Shown piece after piece: positions 53,335 through 63,132 of a stretch of DNA of 64,000 bases; the stretch's first letter is position 1, and each line of letters starts with the position of its first letter. Under the pieces are notes generated by a model. It ran no database searches. It saw only the letters and a list, made by a program, of their open reading frames with translations, and was not told the DNA's origin. Source of the DNA: Stagonosporopsis chrysanthemi (Eukaryota > Ascomycota > Dothideomycetes > Pleosporales > Didymellaceae); the NCBI GenBank assembly GCA_022560025.1, contig JAFISE010000018.1:230775-294774 (forward strand), given 5' to 3'. Made by a program: the position numbers and the translations under genes.

Positions 53335-54522
53335 ATGTTGCCAACACAATCATTACTGTTCCCGCTCTTCAGCGGAGCTGCAGCTGCCACGAACCTATAC
53401 GCTACACACTATTCTGGCACGATCAACCACCTTACATTCAACAACAATTCTTTGGCTCTTGTCAGCTCTGAAAAGACAGGCCAGGCGCTGCCCAGTTGGA
53501 TCACCTACGATTCAATCGACAAGAAGCTTTATGTCCCCGACGAGAACTTCATCGATCCAGCGAGTAATGCTTTACTGGTCTCCTACTCTGTTGACGCCAA
53601 CGGCGCGCTGACCAAGGCCGGGAACACCACGACTCCCCGTGGTGTAGTGTCAACAGCCCTGTTCGGTGGAAAGGATGGCAGGAGCTTCCTCGCCAACGCC
53701 CATTACCACACCGCACAGATCTCGACGTACAAGCTGCCTTTGAAAGATGGCAGGCCGCTTCAGACATTCAACTACACGCTGGATGGTCCTGGAGCGAACC
53801 CAGATCGTCAGGAGGCGCCTCATCCGCATCAAGTTTTTGTCGATCCGACAGGCGACTTCTTGCTTGTGACTGACCTTGGATCCGACAAGATCTACATCAA
53901 CCAGATCGACAAGAAAACTGGCAAACTGACCCAATGCCCTTCCGTAAAGACCTTCTACGGCGCTGGACCTCGTCACGCGGCCTTTTGGTCCCCTTCCCGT
54001 TCCAAGTCGCGCGTGGCGAATGGCAAGGGCACTGTCCTTTACGTTGCCAACGAGCTCTCCAACACTGTCGCTGGATGGAGTGTATCGTATCCTCGGCGAG
54101 GCTGCCTCAAGTTGAAGCAGCAACAAATCATCACACCGTACAAGGGCAACAGCTCTGCACCCGAAGGCGCCACCATTGGTGAGATCCGCGTCCAAGACAA
54201 TTTCTTGTATATCTCAAACCGCGGAGACCAATCTTTCCAGCCTTACGACTCGCTCACTCAGTATAACATCGCAGCCAACGGTTCTATTGCCTGGACTGAT
54301 CTGACATCCGCCTATGGCCTGCTTCCACGTAGCTTCGAGATCAACAAGGCTGGTACCTACGTAGCAATTGGAGACCAGACTTCCGATAACGTGGCCATTG
54401 TCGAGCGCGACACTACTACCGGAAAATTGGGTGCTCTTGCAGCAAACCTAACAGTCACAGGCGCATCGGATCCCAACTCAGGCAACCCAACAGGGCTGAA
54501 CACAGTCATCTGGGCAGAGTAA
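53335..54522 (+). CDS. Secreted lactonase-type seven-bladed beta-propeller protein
   Basis: Single exon; the ATG at 53335 gives 395 residues starting MLPTQSLLFPLFSGAAAATN, a signal peptide. The body has the propeller pattern of the 6-phosphogluconolactonase-like (Lactonase_7) family: PSWITYDSIDKKLYVPDE, GRSFLANAHYHTAQISTYKL, HPHQVFVDPTGDFLLVTDLG, KIYINQID, GAGPRHAAFWSP and LYVANELSNTVAGWSV. It ends SFEINKAGTYVAIGDQTSDNVAIVERD. Members hydrolyse lactones or act as carboxy-cis,cis-muconate cyclase-like enzymes. Secretion suggests an extracellular substrate. Several NxT/S sites fit glycosylation. Confidence 0.87.
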   Translation: MLPTQSLLFPLFSGAAAATNLYATHYSGTINHLTFNNNSLALVSSEKTGQALPSWITYDSIDKKLYVPDENFIDPASNALLVSYSVDANGALTKAGNTTTPRGVVSTALFGGKDGRSFLANAHYHTAQISTYKLPLKDGRPLQTFNYTLDGPGANPDRQEAPHPHQVFVDPTGDFLLVTDLGSDKIYINQIDKKTGKLTQCPSVKTFYGAGPRHAAFWSPSRSKSRVANGKGTVLYVANELSNTVAGWSVSYPRRGCLKLKQQQIITPYKGNSSAPEGATIGEIRVQDNFLYISNRGDQSFQPYDSLTQYNIAANGSIAWTDLTSAYGLLPRSFEINKAGTYVAIGDQTSDNVAIVERDTTTGKLGALAANLTVTGASDPNSGNPTGLNTVIWAE

Positions 54523-55649
54523 AAAGCTTTCGGGCAGGACTGTCTTCGAGATCGTAAAGGGGCTAAAAGAACAACAGCTGCACGACACTGTAAGTTATCG
54601 AGATGTTTACGATATAATATGTGGATACGCAACAAACCTAGTCGAGAAGAGAAGCTCCTATGATAATGCACAATGACTCAATCACGGACAAGCAATGATG
54701 TAGTACATGTTGACAGGTCAATTGAAGAGAACGCAAGCATCGAGATTGACCAGCCTCGCGGCTTGGTAATAGTGCCGTGAACAAGCTCGCAGGTAAAACT
54801 ACGTCTTGTAGACAACATGAGTGATCCTTGTGAGGCTCTTGCTGAAGCTCTGGTGTCTGCTCAGTGGGTAGGATACAAGCCATTTGTTTCACACTCGAAC
54901 GTGTGCAATACGAACGGAAACTTTTCATCCTTATAGTGCTCTCAAAATTTACTGGTGGGATGTTTACAAGAGTTGATACCACTGACTACCCGCGATCATG
55001 TCAAGTTCGTTTCTTGATAGCGCCGAGTCCCCATCCCATGGTTAGCTGACTTCAGGTTGTTATAAGTAAGACCTACGAACCTCCTCGCTTGAATGGGATC
55101 TAGAGCTGTGAACAAATCCCAGTTATATCTATCTTGGTAAGCCAGAACCTAGCCCAAACGGATGGGGACGAAAATCTTATAGGTGAGGTGCTGGGTGGAG
55201 CCAAGATTGCGGATACTGAGCTGGCTAGGTTTGTTGGCAGCTTACTGAGACTATTATGAACGTATGTTATTGGCTCCGGAGCTACATCTTTTAGAGTGCT
55301 CCAAACGACGACGTCCCGGGTATGCCGAGGACAAGGGCAAGGTACGTTGGCTAGTTACATCGTGTGGAGTGTGCATTTCGCGATAGGTCTTCCTTGACGC
55401 TGCGTTCTAGCTATTCCTGGAGCCATGCCTCACCATAAACGCGATGAAAGTGAGAGACTGATGCAAGGCAAACTGCAAAGACTTCTCATAACACTCCCGA
55501 TCTCACGATGACGTTGTACAGTGCTCATCTCCACGACGATGCGCTTCACTGTTCAATGTTCACCAGGAACTTGTGCAACAGGACTAAAACAACCACATAC
55601 CCTACTCTTGAGTCCTCACTTGTAACGCGATCTCATTTCCAGCCTCAAG
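54523..55649. other. Intergenic region of 1.1 kb
   Basis: No coherent gene, RNA or repeat was found. Confidence 0.4.
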
Positions 55650-56235
55650 ATGCCGGCATCAATCAACACAGAACGCATGGCTATCCACTCAGATACACCA
55701 TCCCCAGTCCTCAGCGAGTCTACCGCAGGTTCTACAATCAAGCACCCAAACACACCGCCATCCTCTCCCGACAATTGCAGCTTCGCGATTGCCAAAGAGA
55801 AGCAAGAACACGCCAGCCCGTTCACCAAATACATCCAACACAACCAAGAAGGTATCTATCGCCTCCAAGAGGCAGTCGCAACCACTCTCTTCAACGCCTC
55901 TCCTTCGCTGCTCTCGTCCTTCGTCGACCCGATGGTATCCTCTTTCAAAGCAATTTTCAAGTGCGACAAACAGCTCGTCATCTGGCGCAAAGGCAACGCA
56001 GCTTTCGTGTGTGGCCCCTCCCCCTAGCGACGGGAAGCAACCAGCTACTGACGCACCCCAGATCGGCATCTTCGAGAACCACACGTCGATGAAGGTGTTC
56101 GGGTTCGAGCACCTCGTGGGTGTGGCAATTGGGTACGATGGCTCGTGGCGGATCCTCAAAGGCGTGGGCAATGCGTTTTGCGAGCCGAAGTGGACGGAGG
56201 TGTGGGCGGGCGGTACCGGTGCTGTGGCGATGTGA
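55650..56235 (+). CDS. Small protein of unknown function with a possible C-terminal frame break
   Basis: Two exons (55650-56006, 56062-56235) with a 55-nt intron (GTGTGT donor, CTGAC branch, CCCCAG acceptor) give 176 residues. The N-terminal 45 residues are Ser/Pro/Thr-rich. A helical region (FTKYIQHNQEGIYRLQEAVA) follows, then FKCDKQLVIWRKGNAAF, and exon 2 continues IGIFENHTSMKVFGFEHLVG and WRILKGVGNAFCEPKW. Beyond the stop, another frame (to 56357) encodes a protein-like stretch (VVEGEDMEAEKVRRAVLLAV, EMLEGWFWAAKVDVKTT). A -1/+1 frame change or a further short intron could attach this tail. No family was recognised. Confidence 0.5.
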
Positions 56236-56357
56236 ACAGGATGGTCGTTGAGGGTGAGGACATGGAGGCGGAGAAGGTGCGGCGGGCGGTTTTATTGGCT
56301 GTGGAGATGCTTGAGGGCTGGTTTTGGGCGGCGAAAGTGGATGTCAAGACTACGTGA

Positions 56358-56840
56358 GCTTACGTCCCTTGGGGGAGGAGTTGATCTGGAAGTGCAGGTG
56401 GGAGGTGGTGAGAGGTTTTTTCTACGACGCGTTGGTAGTCTGCGTGCGACAAAGGCACCAAAATTGAGGGTTGAGATCAGGGTTTGGGTACCGCCTTGAT
56501 AAGACTGAGACAACACAGATAGCTCCTCGGGATGGTCTGGAAATGGTCGGGTTGTCTGTCGTAACGATCTTGATTGAGCCACGAGGCACAGTGTGCACAT
56601 TGAACAGCGAAACGCTTACTGCATACAATATTGCTGCTGCTCTACTCAAGAACTTGAATACCAATATCTGGGAGCGTAACAAGAACCTTTGGTTTGCCGT
56701 CTTTGTGAAACTGGATGTCGCCGTTCGCCAGAACCTCCATAGTCATGACCCCCTGTTGGCATTCTTTGATAAGTGCTTGTGCGCTGTTGAACCTCCTTGA
56801 AGTTTTCAGCTCAATAATAGTGACTAAGAGTATAGGACGC
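56358..56840. other. Convergent 3' intergenic region
   Basis: It lies between the unknown gene and the DUF6604 gene. A weak frame on the plus strand (56471-56800) shows no homology. Nothing else was seen. Confidence 0.4.
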
Positions 56841-59688
56841 TTACTCTTCTAACTGACGAGTCATCTCAGTTGCACTCCACGACTGCACGGGAGCGCCGTT
56901 TGGATCAACGAGCTGGCTACCACCACCGCCTAGGTTCTGAAACTTGGTGGTCACCAAATCAAGAATGCATTGCTGCTTCCGACGCCGCATTTCTGCAATT
57001 TCCACGGTGCAATTACTACGCATCGTTAGGATAAGCGCATATTCAGTGTGTGCAGCCCTACCTCATAGTTTGCTGTGAGGACGGTCCAGCTGAGGTACTC
57101 TGCAGTCCCTGGCCTGAGTTACATGACTCTTCAGCGTCTTGTGTGCTCTGAGCTTCCGAGATCTCTTGCGCTAAGACGTTGCTTTCTAAGCTCTCGTCTC
57201 TGAGCGTTCGAGTCGGCGGAGTGTCCTGCAAGGTATCGCTGGATGCATCGCTACTCATGCTGATTGAGTCCAGCGTTGTCATCATCATACGTTCGAAGGC
57301 CAGGTCGAGGCACGACGAGCCAGATTCATCGATCATGTCGCTCAGCACCTTGACGGCTTTAGGCCACATCTTCCCGTGGTGACGTGGAGCGTCAGCCAAG
57401 TCGCGGAGAAGCTCAGCGAGTGTAGGGTTGATGCCCTGTTCGCCCCCAAATCGAATAGCAGGATAATCCTCTGGTGCTTCTTTGAGGCACATATCACGGA
57501 TATCCATTAATACACGCACGCAGTTCAGGTGAAAACTGAAGATGTCAAAACAGAGCGGTTCTTCATCTCGGTCGAATGCTTCTTTAGCAGAAATGAGGCT
57601 GCCGATCTTGTTGGGAGCGCCGTATGGCGAGGACTCATCCAATTGACCGTAAGTAAATTCTTCTGTTACATCTATGACTCCCATGGGTCCCGGAAAATAG
57701 GCCGAGCGAGCCTTTGCTCTTTGCGAGAACATTCTAACAATTTGCGAGCAACTCTCCAGACGTCTAGGAAAGCTACCTTTGAGACGGATGTCGTTTTTGA
57801 CTCGCTCAGCTGCTTGAGTTCTGCGACCGGGAGCGAATTTGGTCGAATCGAGACCGTAAGCCAGACAGAATTGCCTGCAATATTCTGAATTTGCCATCGG
57901 TGGTTCGCCGCCGAAGAGTGCATGTTGGCATTGTCGGTCAATCACCCACTCCATGTCCTTCCATGTCTTCGTCTGCAAAGCGCCAGAAGATCTGGCGGCA
58001 TTGTACAGGTGAATAGCTGTTAGGATATAAGCGGCATCATTTGCAATTTCCAGGAACTCAAGCTGGTAATCAACGCGATATTTGGTCACAAGCTGGCCAA
58101 TGAGTGTAGGAACATGTCTGAGAAGCTGGAATCCTGGCATAAAGTATTGCTTGCCATACTCTTGTTCTTGCTTCTCGATGTCGTCTTGCATACAACGCTG
58201 ATCGGAACCATTGACAGTTCCGTGAAGAAGGGCATATCGTTCCCACATACGCTTGGTCTTCGAAGAACGGATTGCGCGGGTCTTTTCGTTGTTCCACAGG
58301 GGTCCATACGTCTGATAGAGGCCCAAATAGTCCTCGGTAACATGCTCCAGGATGTCCTCCGTGGGCACCCGATGAGGATTGACCTGTTGTTGAGTATCGT
58401 ACACCATTTGCGCAGCAAAGACGGCGTCAGTATCAATATGACCCAGTACAAGGGCTTTGGCGGTGGAATACATGCAATCACGTCTGAAGGTTGAATAGAT
58501 CTCACCGTCCAAACGCTCAATACACCGTAACTGATATAGAGACTTCAAAAGGCGAAACTCTTCGTGGTCGTCTCCCCAATGTCCATCTCGATTAGCGAGA
58601 AAAGCTAGAAAGAGTAGTCGAGTCGTTCTCACGCAAAGCAAGGTCGTTGCATAGTAGCCCAACCTCCGAGTTGCATGTCTTGCGAAAGAGACGTCCTCGC
58701 AAGTTGGCTTTATCTGTTCAAAAAGCGTACCAGACACCTTTGCGTCGTTACCGCATTGCTGTCGGAGGAACGTGTCGATTTTCGTATGCATACGGGTCGT
58801 CAAAGTATCGTTGAAATGGTCGAACGTTTTGCGCAGCTCTTCTGCCATATTTTCAATAGAAACATCGACGCTATTCGTGCAGAAAGTGGCTGTCTGAATT
58901 CCAATCTCGCCGAGCGCAAACTCGTGCCACGCTCGTGCCGAAAACAGTCGAAGATAGGTTGCATCCTGCATGAAACAGTACACAGCGAATGCCGTGTCTT
59001 CAAGACATTCCTTTAGTTTGTAGATGTGGTGATCTTTCTTGTGAGGTATCTCGATAGGTTTTGTGTAGTAAAGCGACTCTGCAATCTCTACGCGCTCGAC
59101 TCCTTCAAACATACTGTCGGCGCGATCGCTTGATGTTGCCAGTTTGTCGATGAGAGCGCCCTGTTCAAGGCTAGGAGGTCGGCGTTGCAGGTCTCTGAGC
59201 ACATCCTCGAGCAAATGTATGATGCGGCGCCGCCATTTGTTATTTCTTTTTACCTTCTCTGTTACAGTGCCTCTGTCCTGGTTGCGGACGCACTACGTAG
59301 CAAACATCTTTCGAGCATGTATGATGCCTTTGAGCACGACCAAGACATTGTAATCCATCTCGACATCGTCTGCGTGCGCGATCGCTTTCCCCAGGCAACC
59401 CAGCGTTTTATAAGATAGTTGAATCGTTGAGTGCGGGCCGGCGTTGGTCTTTGACTTCGTCTGCTTGTGGTTCTTTCCCTTAGTCTTGCTAATTAACGAA
59501 AGTGATCCTGCACTTTTGTTCTTGAGCATCTGTATGAGACCCCCACGCCTTGTCGATCGACCCTGATTGAAGAGGTGTTCGACTGTCCCGGTCGCACGCG
59601 CTGTAGTCGTGATCCACTGCACGACATCATCGGTTGCTTTCCGGTAGGCCTTGAAGGTGTCGCCTAGAGGAGGTTCGAATTCCATCAT
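56841..59688 (-). CDS. DUF6604-type large fungal protein
   Basis: Three exons (59688-59297, 59245-57062, 57015-56841) with introns of 51 and 46 nt give 916 residues. The N-terminus (FKAYRKATDDVVQWITTTA) matches the start of the fungal DUF6604 domain, which commonly begins long uncharacterised ascomycete proteins. A basic stretch (KGKNHKQTKSKTNAG) follows. The middle is helical with no enzyme motif. The C-terminal 150 residues are Ser/Thr-rich. Without splicing, a TAG interrupts the frame at the first intron; removing 51 nt (GTAGTG...AAAAAG) joins MFAT to NNKWRRR in frame. The AAAAG acceptor is weak, so this junction is the least certain. Function is unknown. Confidence 0.72.
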
Positions 59689-60268
59689 CGAGCATGAAGA
59701 GAACGAGAGGCAGGCTATTGATGCGGTAAGGATAGGAACAGACTGTGGTCAAAAAGCAATAGCAAGAAGGTGGCTGAAGACGTGGGACGGTGTGAGCGCG
59801 GTCCAGAAATGAATGGAAGGCACGCTAGCTATGGCACAGCTCTTGCTTGGAACAACAAAGCAAACAGAAACTATGTGAGAATTGGGACGGGTGACATGGG
59901 TAATTCGTCTTCTTGTATATCACCAGTCAAGACAAAATGCGAAACGTGGTTAGCCAGCTGATGGAGACGTCTACAGGGCTGTGAGCCGAAACGTGATAAT
60001 GTCAACATGGAGATTGTCGCGTACTGCTCATTGTAAGCTCCCTGGATTCCCGCAGCTAGATGCATGTGCTACCTGTCGTATTGAGGCCAGCCTCTTCAAG
60101 CAGTTCAACAGACTTGAAGAGGTCGAAGGGCAGGTGCAGTACGTTCAGATATGTGAACGGCTTATCTCCGCTCTAGCGTGCTTGGCGGGCGGGAAACATT
60201 TCGAGACCTCAGCGTGCATTCGCAGACGCGCCCAGAGCATCACTGCAGTCGCGCTGCCCCCTCACACG
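59689..60268. other. Divergent intergenic region
   Basis: It lies between the DUF6604 and mL40 start codons. No gene was recognised. Confidence 0.4.
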
Positions 60269-60952
60269 ATGAATCTCTCGTCCTTCCGACCCGTCTTCCG
60301 GCCCTTCAGCGCTGCGGCCTCCATCTTCCGCACGCCCACCACACAATGCGCTGTGACAAGAACGCCGGCGTCGGCGTCCAACTTCTCCTCCACAGCACGC
60401 CTGGAGAAGAGGTCTAAGAAGGGCCCCGGGAAAGACCCTCGAATCAGTACGTTGCGCAGCGAGACTCGCAGGAAGCTTGTTGGGCCAACTGCGGACTTGC
60501 CATGCAATTGGAGTGGGTGATGAGAGAGCTAACATATATCCATAGCAAACATCCGCTACCATCTCTCGCACCCTCTGACACCGCGCCCTCTCCATTTCTC
60601 ACGTAACCGCTACCTCCGCCACTGGACGATTCACCGCGCATGGATGCTGTTCCTGCGCAAGCGCCGTTGGGCCGAGGAGCGCGAGCTCGAGCGCCAGTAC
60701 ATGTCGATGCGCGCTGCGTGCGAACATCTGCGTCTGATGGACTCGAACGGCAACAAGGTCAGCGAAGAGGAGGCTGGTGGTCAGGGACCGGACGCTGGAC
60801 GATTGGGTGTGAGAGGCCGTGAGGTTGGTAGGCTGTACAGGAGTGCGATGATCAAGAGGGGGATTTGGGGCAGTGTGCCTGTCGAGTATGCGAGGCTGCA
60901 GACCGATTTCCCGAGTCGACAGGGCTGGAATCATGAGTGGACACGGAACTAG
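60269..60952 (+). CDS. Mitochondrial large-subunit ribosomal protein mL40 (Mrpl28-like)
   Basis: Exons 60269-60446 and 60546-60952 with a 99-nt intron give 194 residues. The N-terminus (MNLSSFRPVFRPFSAAASIF) is a mitochondrial presequence. A basic linker (LEKRSKKGPGKDPR) follows. The conserved core starts at ITNIRYHLSHPLTPRPLHFSR and continues YLRHWTIHRAWMLFLRKRR and ERELERQYMSMRAACEHL, characteristic of the yeast Mrpl28/mL40 family. The C-terminus (RLQTDFPSRQGWNHEWTRN) is also family-like. It acts in the large subunit of the mitoribosome. The junction (ATC A|CA AAC) keeps frame. The stop codon directly abuts a tandem-repeat array. Confidence 0.88.
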
Positions 60953-61510
60953 AAATGATGAGTGTGTTGTGGGTGTAGTATATTGTATTCGAGCAAAGCA
61001 TGGCGAAGGGTTGACTCGCTCAAGCATTTGAAACCACTAGGAATTACAGAAAGGATGAGTGTGTTATGGGTGTACTATATTGTATTTGAGCAAAGCATAG
61101 CGAAGAGTTGACTTGCTCAAACATTCAAAACCACCAGGAATTATAGAAAGAATAAGTATAGTATAGGTGTGTTATATTGTATCTAAGTAAAGCATAGCAA
61201 AGAGTTAACTTGCTTGAATATTAAAAACCACCAGGAATTACAGAAAGGATAAGTGTATTATAGGTATACTATGTTGTATTAAGCAAAGCATGGCAAAGAG
61301 TTGAGTCGCTCAAACATTCAAGTATAGTATAGGTGTATTACATTATATTCAAGTAAAGCATAGTAAGAAGTTAACTTGCTTAAATATTAAAAACTACTAA
61401 AAATTACAAAAAGGATACGTGTATAATAGGTATACTATATTGTATTTAAGCAAAGTATGGCAAAGAGTTGACTCGCTCAAACATTTCAAACGACTAGGAA
61501 TCACAGAAAG
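60953..61510. repeat. 97-bp tandem minisatellite, about 5.7 units, RIP-like decay
   Basis: Unit starts are seen at about 60957, 61054, 61151, 61248, 61318 (unit 4 is cut short by about 27 bp) and 61414, with a spacing of 97 bp between intact units. Units share GTATACTATATTGTAT-like and AGCAAAGCAT-like cores and end near GGAATTACAGAAAG. Differences among units are almost all G-to-A and C-to-T. Units 3 and 5 are most changed (AAGTAAAGCATAGCAAAGAG versus GAGCAAAGCATGGCGAAGGG in unit 1). The array begins immediately after the mL40 stop codon. Confidence 0.9.
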
Positions 61511-61934
61511 CAAACTGGCGAGAAGCTGTAAGCAAGCCAGTCTGAGAACAACAATGGTGCGTGATAAGAATTAGCGCTTGGTAATCGTATGCTATGCCAG
61601 ACTTGCACCGTGTGAATCGCCCAAAGCCATGCCTCGACCAACGTATGCACAGAGTGAGTAATCAAAGACCCATCACCATCATTAGTCCATCAGACCACAT
61701 GCCCGCCCTTTGGCAACAACCCTATGCTCAATATGTCCATGAGAACTGAAGCATTCTGCCCTCCTTTACTGCAGGAATTTTTTTTCCGAACAGAAACGTA
61801 GAAACACAAGGCAAGAAGAAAGATGCAGCAGACGCTTGAAAACGCCTGGCAATTGGTGGTAGCCCAAAGAAGATAACGCCGCCCAATGCTAAGAATGTGC
61901 GAAACGAGCCCACGAAACGGAAGTTTTGTGTGGT
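61511..61934. other. 3' intergenic region between repeat array and RHO2-like gene
   Basis: Nothing was recognised apart from an 8-T run near 61779. It probably includes the 3' UTR of the Rho gene. Confidence 0.4.
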
Positions 61935-63132
61935 TTAGAGGACGACGCAGCCGCAGCCAGCGCCCTCTTTCTTGTCGACGGATAGTAGTGCAGCGCGCGT
62001 AGCAGCTTCAAAGACATCGTCGACACCGTCTCCTGTCAGGGAGGAGCATTCGAGGTATTTGCGAGCGCCAATCATCTCCTTCATATCGCTGCCCTGCTTA
62101 GGGGTGGTGAAGCGGAGCGACTTCTTCCTCATTTCCTCCTGGGCAAGAGGGTCATCTCGGAGATCCTTCTTCAGCCCAATAAGTATGATGGGGATGCCTT
62201 GGCATCTTTCGCGTGCCTCCTCAGCCCACTTGTGCTTGACGTTCTCAAGCGAGTCGGGTGAGTCGACAGAGAAGCCGATGAGGATGACATGTGCTTTACT
62301 GTAAGCGAGGGGGCGCAAGCGCTCGTAGTCTTCCTGGCCTGCTGTATCCCATAGCGCCAGCTGAACGGACTTGCCGTCTACTCTGCAGTCGGTGACGTAG
62401 TTCTCAAAGACGGTAGGAACATAACGCTACACAAGACATTAGCATGTTAGACCAATGGTGGCAACGAAGCGTAACGGGGAGTCGAAAGGACGCACAGTAG
62501 GGAAATAGCCGAGGGTGAATACGCTGAGAAGACTAGTCTTGCCGCAAGCTCCGTCGCCAATAATGACTAATTTCCTGGTGGTGTCAGATCAGCATGGTGT
62601 AATGCCCAGGCGGACAAGCGAGACGAAAGCGGCTAGCGACAGCGGATGGGTATTGGGAAAGTGATGGGAGAGACGATGGCGAAGCAAACCACAGGAAAAT
62701 TGTACGAGAGTCGACAAAAGCGGACACGGGGTGACATGTACAGTGGGCTATTTTTAGACCAGGGTGTGGTCGGACCGGGGGTACCAATGTACCAATGCAG
62801 GCTACGGCTGGGCCGGGGTCGCGACAGCTCCAAACCAAGCACCCACTGCAGGACGGCTCTGCAGGAGCTGCAGTGTCTGTGCAGACGGCGAGAAGGAGAG
62901 AGAAGGAGAGAGAAAGGGAGAAAATGAAAATATAAAAATAAAAAAAATGGCAAGCAGTGGCCTGAGCAGGGCCCAGGCAGGCCATGCAGGTGGTTGCGGG
63001 CGCAGGAGTGATGATGGACGGGCAGGACGTGAACAAGGGTGGTGGATGTGATAGCAAACAGGGGAGAAGTGGCTCTGCGACTTACCTACGCATGACAGGC
63101 TCGCCATTGTTCTGCTGCTGAGACTGAGACAT
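61935..63132 (-). CDS. Rho-family small GTPase, Rho2-like
   Basis: Three exons (63132-63086, 62574-62496, 62426-61935) with introns of 511 and 69 nt give 205 residues. An N-terminal Gln-rich extension (MSQSQQQNNGEPVMRR) leads into KLVIIGDGACGKTSLL (P-loop), VPTVFENYV (effector loop), WDTAGQEDYERLRPL (switch II), LIGLKKDLR and ECSSLTGDGVDDVF (a Rho-type ECSS). The C-terminus GCGCVVL contains a CaaX box ending in Leu, which predicts geranylgeranylation, and nearby Cys that could be palmitoylated. The sequence fits fungal Rho2, which controls cell-wall alpha-glucan synthesis and integrity signalling in S. pombe. Rho-family is certain; Rho2 is a pattern-based inference. The first intron is unusually long. 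Confidence 0.9.

Noticed and set aside
40121..54522. A complete secondary-metabolite gene cluster
   Set aside because: No PKS, NRPS, terpene synthase or DMATS core is present, and housekeeping genes such as ARL1 sit in between.
59660..59690. GGTTCGAATTCC resembling a tRNA B box
   Set aside because: No A box or acceptor stem can be folded upstream, and it lies inside the first exon of the DUF6604 gene.
60953..61510. CRISPR-like array
   Set aside because: The repeats are contiguous 97-bp units without unique spacers, in a eukaryotic genome. It is a minisatellite.
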